From contig WTFW01000134.1 in assembly GCA_011523785.1 (NCBI GenBank), forward strand, positions 1-35,309: a DNA stretch of 35,309 nt. The letters are read 5' to 3'. The notes under the pieces were generated by a model, which saw only the letters and a program-made list of their open reading frames with translations, did not search any database and was not told where the DNA came from. The stretch is from Chloroflexota bacterium (GTDB taxonomy: Bacteria; Chloroflexota; UBA11872). Positions 17,643 through 25,292 of the stretch are shown here, piece after piece (position 1 is the stretch's first letter; each line of letters starts with the position of its first letter). Made by a program: the position numbers and the translations under genes.

Positions 17643-17670
17643 CGATGGGCGTCCACGGGAAGGAAGCCGA

Positions 17671-18126
17671 ATGGAACGGACGTTAGTCCTGCTGAAGCCG
17701 GATGCCCTGCAGCGCGCGATTGCGATGCAGATTCTTGAGCGATTCGAACGGCGCGGGCTGCGGTTCATTGGCCTGAAGCTGGTGGCCGCAAGCCGTGAGC
17801 AGGCGAGCCAGCACTATGCGGAGCACGAGGGGAAGTTCTTCTTCGATGGCCTGGTTGCCCATCTGCAGAGCGGACCGGTCGTGGCCGTCGTCCTGGAAGG
17901 CCCGGAGGCAATCTCCGTGGTGCGCGCGATGGTAGGCGCCACGCGACCGCACGAGGCCGCCGCCGGCACGATCAGGGGCGACCTGGCGCTGGCCGGTCTT
18001 CGCAACCTGGTGCACGCCTCAGACTCGCCGGAAACCGCGGCGCGCGAGATCGCCCACTGGTTCGATGCGGACGAAGTCCTGGACTATGACCGGCAACTCG
18101 ACCGTTGGGTCTATGAGTCGGACTGA
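17671..18126 (+). CDS. ndk: nucleoside diphosphate kinase
   Basis: 151 residues; the ATG has GGAAGGA seven bases upstream. It transfers phosphate from ATP to other NDPs through a phospho-His. The active-site His115 is in NLVHASDS, a variant of the usual N-x-x-H-G-S-D-S. Other signatures are LLKPDALQR at the N-terminus and GATRPHEAAAGTIRGD near 90-104. It is a cytoplasmic, oligomeric enzyme. It lies between the Roadblock gene (28-base gap) and sucC (45-base gap), so it could balance GTP and ATP for either neighbour; that is inference. Confidence 0.95.
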   Translation: MERTLVLLKPDALQRAIAMQILERFERRGLRFIGLKLVAASREQASQHYAEHEGKFFFDGLVAHLQSGPVVAVVLEGPEAISVVRAMVGATRPHEAAAGTIRGDLALAGLRNLVHASDSPETAAREIAHWFDADEVLDYDRQLDRWVYESD

Positions 18127-18171
18127 GCCGGTGAGAGTGCAACGTCTCGCCTTAACGTCACTGGACGACGC

Positions 18172-19302
18172 ATGAAGGTCCACGAGCACGACGCCCGTGC
18201 GATCTTCCAGCTGCACGGACTGCCGGTGCCGGAGTCGCGGCTGGCGGCTTCCGCCGAGGAAGCCGCCGAGGCGGCCAGTGCTCTGGCTGGCCGCGTCGTC
18301 GTCAAGGCCCAGGTCCTGGCCGGCGGACGAGGAAAGGCCGGCGGCGTGAGTCTGGCGGGTTCGCCCGCCGAAGCTGCGTCGGAAGCCGACCGCATCCTGG
18401 GCCTGGTCATCGGCGGTGAGCACGTACGGAAGGTGCTGGTCGCTCCCGCGGTCGACATTGCTCGCGAGTTGTATTTGGGCGTGGTGATCGACCGGACGGC
18501 CCAATCGCTGGTCCTGATGGCCAGCGCCGAGGGCGGCGTCGACATCGAAGAGGTGGCGGCAACGAACCCGTCGGCGATCCGCCGCGTGAACGTCGATCCG
18601 CTAGTTGGCCTGCCCGACTGGGAGGCCCGTCAACTCGGCTTCGCGCTCGGACTGAGCGGCGCGCAGGTCCGTCAGTTTGTGCGAATAGCGCAGGGGCTCG
18701 TGCAGGCCTTTATCGAAGTCGATGCGTCCCTTGCCGAGGTCAATCCACTGGTCGTGGACGCCGACGGCAACCTGCAGGCCATTGACGCCAAGCTGAACAT
18801 CGACGACAACGCGCTGGCCCGACAGCCCGACGTTGAACGGCTACGCGATCCTCACGAGGAGAGCGAGGCCGAGCGACGCGCGCGCGACGCCGGGCTGAGC
18901 TACATCAAGCTCGACGGCACGATTGGCTGCATGGTCAACGGCGCCGGGCTCGCCATGGCCACGATGGATGTGATCAAGCACTACGGGGGCGAACCCGCCA
19001 ACTTTTTGGACGTCGGTGGCGGCGCCGGGGTAGAGAAGATCACGACGGCCTTTGAGATCATTCTCGAAGATCCCAACGTGCGCGCGGTCCTGGTGAACAT
19101 CTTTGCCGGCATCACACGGGCCGACGACGTGGCCGCGGGTGTGATTGCGGCCCGCGCTCGCCTGACGCAGGACATTCCGCTGGTGGTTCGGGTCGCCGGC
19201 ACTCGCGAGGCCGAGGCTTTGGAACTGCTGCAAAGCGCCGGCATCGGCGCGGAACGCTCGATGGACTCGGCCGCCGCCCAGGTAGTGGAGGCGACGCGAT
19301 GA
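18172..19302 (+). CDS. sucC: succinyl-CoA synthetase beta subunit
   Basis: 376 residues, near the usual 385-390. It is the ATP-grasp and C-terminal CoA-ligase subunit of the TCA-cycle enzyme converting succinyl-CoA and NDP to succinate and NTP. Visible signatures are the N-terminal MKVHEHDARAIFQLHG, the nucleotide-binding VVKAQVLAGGRGKAGGV, DASLAEVNPLVV, and NGAGLAMATMDVIKHYGGEPANFLDVGGGA in the ligase domain. Its stop overlaps the start of sucD by four bases (ATGA), as is usual for the pair. The gene itself looks intact, unlike the sucD behind it. Confidence 0.95.
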   Translation: MKVHEHDARAIFQLHGLPVPESRLAASAEEAAEAASALAGRVVVKAQVLAGGRGKAGGVSLAGSPAEAASEADRILGLVIGGEHVRKVLVAPAVDIARELYLGVVIDRTAQSLVLMASAEGGVDIEEVAATNPSAIRRVNVDPLVGLPDWEARQLGFALGLSGAQVRQFVRIAQGLVQAFIEVDASLAEVNPLVVDADGNLQAIDAKLNIDDNALARQPDVERLRDPHEESEAERRARDAGLSYIKLDGTIGCMVNGAGLAMATMDVIKHYGGEPANFLDVGGGAGVEKITTAFEIILEDPNVRAVLVNIFAGITRADDVAAGVIAARARLTQDIPLVVRVAGTREAEALELLQSAGIGAERSMDSAAAQVVEATR

Positions 19303-19808
19303 GCGTTCTGCTTGACGCAACCACCCGGCTCGTCGTCCAGGGAATGACCGGAAGCCAGGGATCGTTTCACACCCGCCTGATGCGCGAGGCCGGGACGCAG
19401 GTCGTCGCCGGGGTCACGCCGGGCCGCGCCGGCGCCACGGTTGAGGGCCTGGAGGACGTTCCCGTCTTCAACACGGTTGCCGAGGCGACACAAGAGACAG
19501 ACGCAAATGCCGCCTGCATCTTTGTCCCGGCCGCATTCGCCGCCGACGCCATCCTGGAGGATGCCGCCGCCGGTCTGGACGTCATTGTCTGTCTGACCGA
19601 GGGGATTCCGGTCCTGGACATGCTTCGCGTGATGCCGCGTGTGCGTGCCGCCGGTTCGCATCTGATCGGGCCGAACTGTCCCGGAGTCACCACGCCGGGC
19701 GAGGGGAATGACCGGAAGCCAGGGATCGTTTCACACCCGCCTGATGCGCGAGGCCGGGACGCAGGTCGTCGCCGGGGTCACGCCGGGCCGCGCCGGCGCC
19801 ACGGTTGA
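19299..19808 (+). pseudogene. sucD: sucD N-terminal fragment, frame broken by tandem duplication
   Basis: The true start of the succinyl-CoA synthetase alpha subunit is here (MSVLLDATTRLVVQG, then TGSQGSFH). The frame is correct up to TTPGEG at 19703-19706, covering the N-terminal CoA-binding Rossmann domain. It then runs into a second copy of the same DNA in another frame, giving about 33 unrelated residues and a stop at 19808. The product would lack the phospho-His domain. Removing one 364-base copy restores a continuous 293-residue SucD, close to the normal 289. This is therefore a broken gene, or an assembly error. Confidence 0.85.
19340..19703 (+). repeat. 364-bp tandem duplication inside sucD, copy 1
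   Basis: Copy 1 of an exact direct repeat with a period of 364 bases. I found no difference between the copies by eye. The match spans 366 bases, because the two share two G bases at the junction. 364 is not a multiple of three, so the junction shifts the frame by one. Confidence 0.95.
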
Positions 19809-20067
19809 GGGCCTGGAGGACGTTCCCGTCTTCAACACGGTTGCCGAGGCGACACAAGAGACAGACGCAAATGCCGCCTGCATCTTTGTCCCGGCCGCAT
19901 TCGCCGCCGACGCCATCCTGGAGGATGCCGCCGCCGGTCTGGACGTCATTGTCTGTCTGACCGAGGGGATTCCGGTCCTGGACATGCTTCGCGTGATGCC
20001 GCGTGTGCGTGCCGCCGGTTCGCATCTGATCGGGCCGAACTGTCCCGGAGTCACCACGCCGGGCGAG
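19704..20067 (+). repeat. 364-bp tandem duplication inside sucD, copy 2
   Basis: Copy 2 of the exact direct repeat, abutting copy 1. Beyond 20069 the sequence continues into the normal second half of sucD. The junction is 'gagg/ggaatg', two shared G bases, as in a short-homology slippage or a mis-joined read overlap. Confidence 0.95.
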
Positions 20068-20544
20068 GGCGTGAAGGTCGGAGTCATGCCCTGGGCCGTG
20101 CACGCGCCGGGACACGTGGGCGTCGTGAGCCGCAGTGGCACGTTGACCTACGAAGTGGTCCAGCACCTGACGGATCTGGGCGCCGGGCAGACCACGACGG
20201 TTGGAATCGGCGGCGACCCCATCATTGGCACGCGCTTCACCGATGTACTGGCGATGTTTGAAGCAGACCCGGCCACGCATGGAGTAGTCTTGTTGGGCGA
20301 GATCGGCGGTGACGACGAAGAACGGGCGGCCACGTATATTCAAGAGCGAATGACGAAGCCCGTCACATCGTTCATCGCCGGGAAGACCGCGCCCCCCGAA
20401 CGCCGGATGGGGCACGCGGGCGCCATCGTGTCAGGCACGTCCGGCGGTGCAACGGCGAAGGAATCCGCGCTGCGGGCGGCAGGCGTCCTGATCGGTGAGA
20501 CACCGGAGCACGCAGCCCGCTTGCTGATAGACCGATTGCGATAG
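19708..20544 (+). CDS. sucD: succinyl-CoA synthetase alpha subunit, N-terminally shortened frame
   Basis: 278 residues from the internal ATG at 19708. It holds all of SucD except the first 15 residues: TGSQGSFH (CoA loop), [30 protein letters not shown] and the phosphorylated His in [11 protein letters not shown]. The missing part is the first beta strand of the Rossmann CoA domain, so activity is doubtful. The duplication junction creates GAGGGG only three bases before this ATG, so weak internal initiation is possible. If the duplication is an assembly artefact the real gene is 19299-20544 minus 364 bases. The known role is CoA binding and phospho-His transfer with SucC. Confidence 0.75.
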   Translation: MTGSQGSFHTRLMREAGTQVVAGVTPGRAGATVEGLEDVPVFNTVAEATQETDANAACIFVPAAFAADAILEDAAAGLDVIVCLTEGIPVLDMLRVMPRVRAAGSHLIGPNCPGVTTPGEGVKVGVMPWAVHAPGHVGVVSRSGTLTYEVVQHLTDLGAGQTTTVGIGGDPIIGTRFTDVLAMFEADPATHGVVLLGEIGGDDEERAATYIQERMTKPVTSFIAGKTAPPERRMGHAGAIVSGTSGGATAKESALRAAGVLIGETPEHAARLLIDRLR

Positions 20545-20563
20545 GTAGGAGAGTGTCTGGCTG

Positions 20564-20656
20564 GTGATAATGGACGGAACGATAACGAGCCTTGAGGACA
20601 ACTGGTTGCCCAAGGCCGCCACGCGACGTGGCCGCCGGGCGGTGACACTGCGATGA
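20564..20656 (+). CDS. possible 30-residue leader ORF coupled to korA
   Basis: A short frame from GTG 20564 (or ATG 20570) to a TGA at 20654-20656, which overlaps the korA ATG as ATGA. GGAGAG at 20548-20553 is ten bases before the GTG. The peptide reads MDGTITSLEDNWLPK then an Arg-rich tail (from the ATG). The korA start itself has no good ribosome site, so translation of this frame could deliver ribosomes to korA. No family is recognised, and a chance frame of this length is possible. Confidence 0.35.
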   Translation: MIMDGTITSLEDNWLPKAATRRGRRAVTLR

Positions 20657-22512
20657 CCGAAAACGCCCTCTCCTGGATGATTGGCGGCCCGGCCCTGACG
20701 GGCGGCGTCAACCGTTCGGCCGAGCTTTTCGCCAAAGCCTGCGCCCGAGCCGGTCTCTACGTGTTCTCGAACGTCGAATACCACTCGAACATCATGGGGC
20801 GGCATATCTCCTACCGCGTTCGGACCAGCGACCGGCCGGTCCACTCGCACGTCGAACACGTTGACCTGCTGCTGGCCCTTGACGCCGAGACGCTATTCGG
20901 CACACCCGAATACCAGGACTACCAGCGGCACGGCGGCCACCTGCACCGGCTGGCCCCCGATGGCGTCGTGGTCCTTGACTCCAAGGCCAAGATCGACCAC
21001 TCGGCGATTGAGCGCGATGACATTCACGTGGTGGCGCTGGCCTACGACGACGTTGTTCGCGAATCGGTTGAGGAACTCGGAATCACCTACAACGCACGCC
21101 GCCACAGCGTGATGCGCAACATGGTGCCGATCGGCGCCAGTTGCGCTCTGCTGGACTTCGACATCAGTCACGTGGTGTCGCTGGTGGCGGAGGTGCTTCC
21201 GGCACACCGCCAGGACATGGTGGAAATGAACCGCCACGTCCTGCTGCATGCGGCGGAACAGGCGCGCCGCGCCTATGCCAAGGAAGAATTCCACGTCACC
21301 CTTCAGCCACGTCCCGAGCGCAACGGTCACATGCTGATCAAGGGCGTCGACGCGGTGGGCATTGCCAAGATTCACGCCGGCTGCGCCTTCCAGACGTATT
21401 ACCCGATTGCCCCGGCGTCGGACGAGAGCGTGATGCTGGAGCGTCACCAAACGAGCTATCCCATCGTCGTCTTGCAGGCCGAAGACGAGATCGCTTCTAT
21501 GAACATGGCGGTCGGCGCAGCCCACGCCGGAGTTCGCGCGGCAACCTCAACCGCCGGTCCGGGCTTCAGCCTGATGGCCGAGGGTCTCGGCTTCGCGTCA
21601 ATTACCGAAGCCGCGGGTCCAGTCGTGGTGCTCTGGCAGCGTGGCGGGCCGAGCACCGGACTTCCCACGCGCCAGTCGCAGCAGGACCTGCGATTTGCCT
21701 TGCAGCCCGCGCACGGTGAGTTCCCCCACATCGTGGTCGCGCCCGGCGACACGCGCGAAGCCGCGCGCATCACGCACATGGCGTTCAATTGGGGCGACCG
21801 CTACCAGGTGCCCGTCGTCGTGCTGGCGGACAAGTTCATTGCCAATTCCCTGGTAACGCTTGATGACCTGGGACTGGATGGACTTCCCGTCGACCGCGGC
21901 GAGTACTGGACGCTGGAAATGAACGGCTCCGAGCCCTACCGGCGCCACCGCCTCACCGAGTCCGGGATCAGCCCCCGCGCGGTCTTCGGAACGCCGGGCG
22001 GCCAGTACGTGACCACGAGCGACGAGCACACCGAGCGGGGACGGATCGACGAGCAGATCGAGAACCGCATGGCGCAAATGGAAAAGCGCATGCAGAAGCT
22101 TGATCTGGCGGCGGAAGAGATTCCGGACGAATGGCAGTACGAGCTGGTGGGTCCGGAAGACGCCGACGTCACGATTGTCGGCTGGGGTTCGACGCGCGGA
22201 CCCATCCTGGACGCCCTGCCGGTGCTCGAATCGCAGCACGGCATCTCGGCCAACTTCCTGCAGATCCGGCTCCTGCGACCATTCCCCGCCGCCGTCGTGC
22301 ATGAGACGCTCAGCCGCGCCCGCCGAGCGGTCCTGGTGGAAGACAACTACATGGGTCAGTTGGGCATGCTGATCGCGGAGCAGACCGGGATTAAGCTTGA
22401 GCGGATGGCGCTGAAGTACGACGGGCGCCCGTTCTCGCAGGACGAAGTTGTTGAAGCCGTGTGCGAGCACAACGAGGCCGACATCGGTCGGCTCGTGCTC
22501 TCGCACCCGTAG
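20653..22512 (+). CDS. korA: 2-oxoacid:ferredoxin oxidoreductase, fused gamma-alpha subunit
   Basis: 619 residues. The N-terminal gamma domain (about 1-190) opens with WMIGGPALTGGVNRSAELFAKACARAGL. The alpha domain starts around residue 220 with AVGIAKIHAGCAFQTYYPIAPASDESVML, the YPI-T/A-P-S/A-S motif of the pyrimidine-binding part. STAGPGFSLMAEG and the C-terminal region with LVEDNYMGQLG complete it. With KorB it oxidatively decarboxylates a 2-oxoacid to the acyl-CoA and reduces ferredoxin. The SucCD neighbours point to 2-oxoglutarate and succinyl-CoA. This fused form is common in Actinobacteria, Chloroflexota and related aerobes. The Cys/ferredoxin subunit is absent. Confidence 0.93.
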   Translation: MTENALSWMIGGPALTGGVNRSAELFAKACARAGLYVFSNVEYHSNIMGRHISYRVRTSDRPVHSHVEHVDLLLALDAETLFGTPEYQDYQRHGGHLHRLAPDGVVVLDSKAKIDHSAIERDDIHVVALAYDDVVRESVEELGITYNARRHSVMRNMVPIGASCALLDFDISHVVSLVAEVLPAHRQDMVEMNRHVLLHAAEQARRAYAKEEFHVTLQPRPERNGHMLIKGVDAVGIAKIHAGCAFQTYYPIAPASDESVMLERHQTSYPIVVLQAEDEIASMNMAVGAAHAGVRAATSTAGPGFSLMAEGLGFASITEAAGPVVVLWQRGGPSTGLPTRQSQQDLRFALQPAHGEFPHIVVAPGDTREAARITHMAFNWGDRYQVPVVVLADKFIANSLVTLDDLGLDGLPVDRGEYWTLEMNGSEPYRRHRLTESGISPRAVFGTPGGQYVTTSDEHTERGRIDEQIENRMAQMEKRMQKLDLAAEEIPDEWQYELVGPEDADVTIVGWGSTRGPILDALPVLESQHGISANFLQIRLLRPFPAAVVHETLSRARRAVLVEDNYMGQLGMLIAEQTGIKLERMALKYDGRPFSQDEVVEAVCEHNEADIGRLVLSHP

Positions 22513-22529
22513 AAAGGGCATGGAACGAC

Positions 22530-23477
22530 GTGGTAGTCGCTGACACCGAACGATTGACGGCCAAGACCTTTGGGGTTGAGGACTCCCATCCGGACTGGTG
22601 CGGCGGCTGCGGCGATTTCGGCATTCTGAGCGCGGTCAAGCAGGCTTTGGCTCAGCTTGGACGTCCGCCGCACGAAGTCGCCGTGATTTCGGGCATCGGC
22701 TGCGCCGGCAAGATTTCGCACTACATCAACTCGTATGGCCTGCACACACTCCACGGTCGGGCCCTCAATGTGGCTACCGGCGTGAAGCTGGCCAACCAGA
22801 ACCTGGAGGTTCTCGTAGCCGGCGGCGACGGCGACGGCTACGGCATTGGCGCGGGCTACTTGGTCAACTCTGGGCGCCGCAACCTGAACATCGCGTATCT
22901 CGTCCACAACAACGGCGTCTACGGCCTCACCAAGGGCCAGGCTGCTCCCACCATGCGCCGCGGCCAGAAGACAAAGGCCATGGCTGAGGCCGCTATCCAG
23001 GAGAGCGTTAACCCGATCGGTCTGGCAATCGCCTCCGGTTACACCTTCATTGCGCGTGGCTACGCTATGGCGCAGCGGGAACTGGTGAGCCTGATCGTGC
23101 AGGCCGTCCAGCATCGCGGAACCGCGCTCATCGACATCCTGCAGCCCTGCCCGATCTACAACGACCTGATGACGATTGACTTTTTCCGCGGCAGAGACAT
23201 CGGGCACAACCGCACCTACTGGCTGCCGGACGAGGGCTTCGACGGCCGCGTGCACGACCCGAGCAACCAGGACGAAATCGTGGCCAAGCAGCAAGCCGCG
23301 ATTGCGAAGTCGTTTGAGTGGGGTGACAGGATTCCCACCGGGGTGCTCTATCAGCTCGACGCCCCGACTTACGAGGATGAACTGGCCGGTCGCCTGCCGG
23401 ACCTCGCAACCAAGAGCCTTTTGGATCTGGCGACGCCAGGGCAGGACATCTCGCGACTTCAGGACGCCTACCGCTAG
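22530..23477 (+). CDS. korB: 2-oxoacid:ferredoxin oxidoreductase beta subunit
   Basis: 315 residues from the GTG at 22530, which has GAAAGGG 11 bases upstream and starts 17 bases after korA; an earlier in-frame start would overlap korA by 52 bases. Cys24 and Cys27 in WCGGCG with Cys58 in GIGCAGK are [4Fe-4S] ligands (a fourth lies further on). The ThDP motif begins GDGDGYGIG at 99 and ends with NNGVYGLTKGQ. Its partner is the fused KorA. Together with sucCD it forms a ferredoxin-linked 2-oxoglutarate to succinate module that could run in the oxidative or, if the other enzymes exist, the reductive direction. Confidence 0.94.
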   Translation: MVVADTERLTAKTFGVEDSHPDWCGGCGDFGILSAVKQALAQLGRPPHEVAVISGIGCAGKISHYINSYGLHTLHGRALNVATGVKLANQNLEVLVAGGDGDGYGIGAGYLVNSGRRNLNIAYLVHNNGVYGLTKGQAAPTMRRGQKTKAMAEAAIQESVNPIGLAIASGYTFIARGYAMAQRELVSLIVQAVQHRGTALIDILQPCPIYNDLMTIDFFRGRDIGHNRTYWLPDEGFDGRVHDPSNQDEIVAKQQAAIAKSFEWGDRIPTGVLYQLDAPTYEDELAGRLPDLATKSLLDLATPGQDISRLQDAYR

Positions 23478-23579
23478 GCCACTGCCCCTCGCTCGCTCCG
23501 CAATAGCCGGTTCGAAGATAGCCGCGGGTAGCTGCCAGACCAACGCGTGCGCGCTTGTGCCTGTGCCAGACTCGCCTGA

Positions 23580-23653
23580 GCCCCCGTAGCTCAGTGGACC
23601 AGAGCGACGGCCTTCTAAGCCGTGGGTCGCAGGTTCGAATCCTGCCGGGGGTG
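23580..23653 (+). tRNA. tRNA-Arg (anticodon UCU)
   Basis: A full 74-base cloverleaf. The acceptor stem GCCCCCG pairs with CGGGGGT (G-U at the first pair). The D stem is GCTC/GAGC. The anticodon stem is ACGGC/GCCGT around the loop CTTCTAA, anticodon TCT, reading AGA. The T arm is GCAGG-TTCGAAT-CCTGC. The discriminator base is G, and CCA is not encoded. Its 3' half is overlapped by the end of the convergent SDR/DUF2867 gene, whose stop codon lies on the opposite strand of the anticodon loop. It stands about 100 bases after korB and may have its own promoter. Confidence 0.97.
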
Positions 23654-25093
23654 CCCCACGCTCTCGGCACGCCTGGCAATGGCCGTGGCCAACCCATCGA
23701 AAATCCACGCGTGGACGGGATACAGGGCGTACCAATAGAGGAGACCGCCCAGTCCTTTCGGACTGAATGACGCTGTCTGATCCATGTGCGTTGACCCGTC
23801 AGGTGCCACCGTAAGCCTGAACTGAAGCCAGGCCCGACCCGGAAGCTTCATCTCCGCCCGTAGCCGGATAAGCCGATCGACGTCCAGGTCTTCGACTCGC
23901 CAGAAGTCGACGGCATCGCCAATGCGCAGATCATCTGGATGGCGTCGACCTCGGCGCAGTCCAGGGCCGCCCAGGAGCCGGTCTAGCACGCCGCGAATCC
24001 GCCATGTCCAGTTGGCGAAGTACCAACCCCGCGCCGCGCCAATGCCAGCGATCACCCGGAAGACATCGCCCGCCGGAGCCGAGATTCGACGGCTGCGGCG
24101 TTCCACGATCAATCCTTGTCTTGATTCCAGCACGACCGGCTTCCCAGGTTCGGGCGTTGGACCGGCGGCGTCGCTCCAGGATGTATCTATGAGCCCCGTG
24201 TCGAGGTCTTGAATCACCTGGTTGAGCGCCGAGGCGTAGCTGAGGGGTTTGATGCCGGGGAAGAGCCTGCGCGCGAGATCATCCGTCACGACGACATCGT
24301 TGCGAAGCCCTTCCACAAGTGCCCTGCTGATGCCGGACGGAATAGGTGTCATCCAGTGAACCCAATAGGAGGACAACCGTGGAGTCAGAACCTGGACGGG
24401 CAGCAGCAATCGCCGTAGACCGCGTGCCTTCGCATAACCGAGAAGCAATCCGCGATAGGTCGTGACATCGGCGCCACCAATCTCGATGATCGCCCCGTTG
24501 CTCTCGGAGACATCGAGCGACGCAACCAGGTAGGTCAGAACGTCCTCGATCGCGATCGGCTGAATCCGGGAGTAGATCCACCTGGGGCAGACCATGACCG
24601 GAAGACGTTCCACGAGATATCGAATCATCTCGAACGAGATGCTGCCGGAGCCGACAATTACCGCGGCTCGGAACTCTGTGACGGGAACTCCACGTTCGCG
24701 AAGTGCCAGTCCCGTCTCGTGTCGCGAGCGTAAGTGATGGGACAAGTCGGCGGCCGATTCTCCGAGGCCTCCCAGGTAGATGATGCGCTGCACGCCAGCC
24801 CTCCGTGCCGCCGAGCCGAAGCTGCGGGCTGCCCGGATGTCGAGGTCGCGGAAGCTGGCGACTGTGGACATGCTGTGAATCAGGTAGTACGCGGTCTCCA
24901 CCCCGCGGAGCGATTCTGATAGGTCTTCAGGACTGAGGACGTCGCCGACCACGATCTCGACCTGACTGGACCACGAGCGAGAAAGCGCGCGCGCACGGCT
25001 TCGCACGAGAACGCGGACGCCGTGGCCCTCTTCAATCAGACGAGGAACCAAGCGTCCGCCGATGTAGCCTGTCGCTCCGGTAACCAGGATCAC
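23615..25093 (-). CDS. NAD-binding SDR (NmrA-like) with C-terminal DUF2867
   Basis: 492 residues; GTG start at 25093 with AAGG eight bases upstream. The N-terminal half is an atypical SDR/epimerase with the nucleotide motif VTGATGYIGGRL at residues 4-15 and EIVVGDVLSPEDL. The C-terminal 180 residues fit DUF2867, a helix-grip-like domain often fused to such reductases. The last 12 residues before the stop are read from the antisense of the tRNA-Arg gene (the artefact-like string QDSNLRPTA), so the natural end of the protein is uncertain. The function is unknown; a membrane- or lipid-related reductase is only a guess. Confidence 0.82.
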   Translation of the reverse strand: MILVTGATGYIGGRLVPRLIEEGHGVRVLVRSRARALSRSWSSQVEIVVGDVLSPEDLSESLRGVETAYYLIHSMSTVASFRDLDIRAARSFGSAARRAGVQRIIYLGGLGESAADLSHHLRSRHETGLALRERGVPVTEFRAAVIVGSGSISFEMIRYLVERLPVMVCPRWIYSRIQPIAIEDVLTYLVASLDVSESNGAIIEIGGADVTTYRGLLLGYAKARGLRRLLLPVQVLTPRLSSYWVHWMTPIPSGISRALVEGLRNDVVVTDDLARRLFPGIKPLSYASALNQVIQDLDTGLIDTSWSDAAGPTPEPGKPVVLESRQGLIVERRSRRISAPAGDVFRVIAGIGAARGWYFANWTWRIRGVLDRLLGGPGLRRGRRHPDDLRIGDAVDFWRVEDLDVDRLIRLRAEMKLPGRAWLQFRLTVAPDGSTHMDQTASFSPKGLGGLLYWYALYPVHAWIFDGLATAIARRAESVGHPRQDSNLRPTA

Positions 25094-25292
25094 GTCCGGG
25101 CCTTCACCCTGTCTTCTTGACCTGAATCAATCCTAGCCCTGGCATCAAGCGGTGCGTGGTGGGATTGCCCACGATGTCACTGAGCCTCTCCGCCGGAGCA
25201 TAGTGGCGCCCGGCACATATCCCTGAGAGATCTCGCGAGGCCGGACGGCGCACGAGCCGCGAGTGGTCGACGAAATCAGGTCCTGCGTCGGT

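Noticed and set aside
20533-20575. GATAAT as a -10 box before korA
   Set aside because: No -35 element at a usable distance; the nearest TTGCGA is 24 bases away.
23128-23697. Minus-strand frame containing GRIRTCDPRLRRPSLWSTELRG
   Set aside because: That string is the familiar translation of tRNA antisense. It comes from the tRNA-Arg gene and is not a protein.
25094-25292. Possible riboswitch (CTCTCAGGG and GGAGAG on the minus strand, like a glycine aptamer)
   Set aside because: The segments are in the wrong order and the conserved core is missing. I see no supported structure or gene in this 199-base gap.
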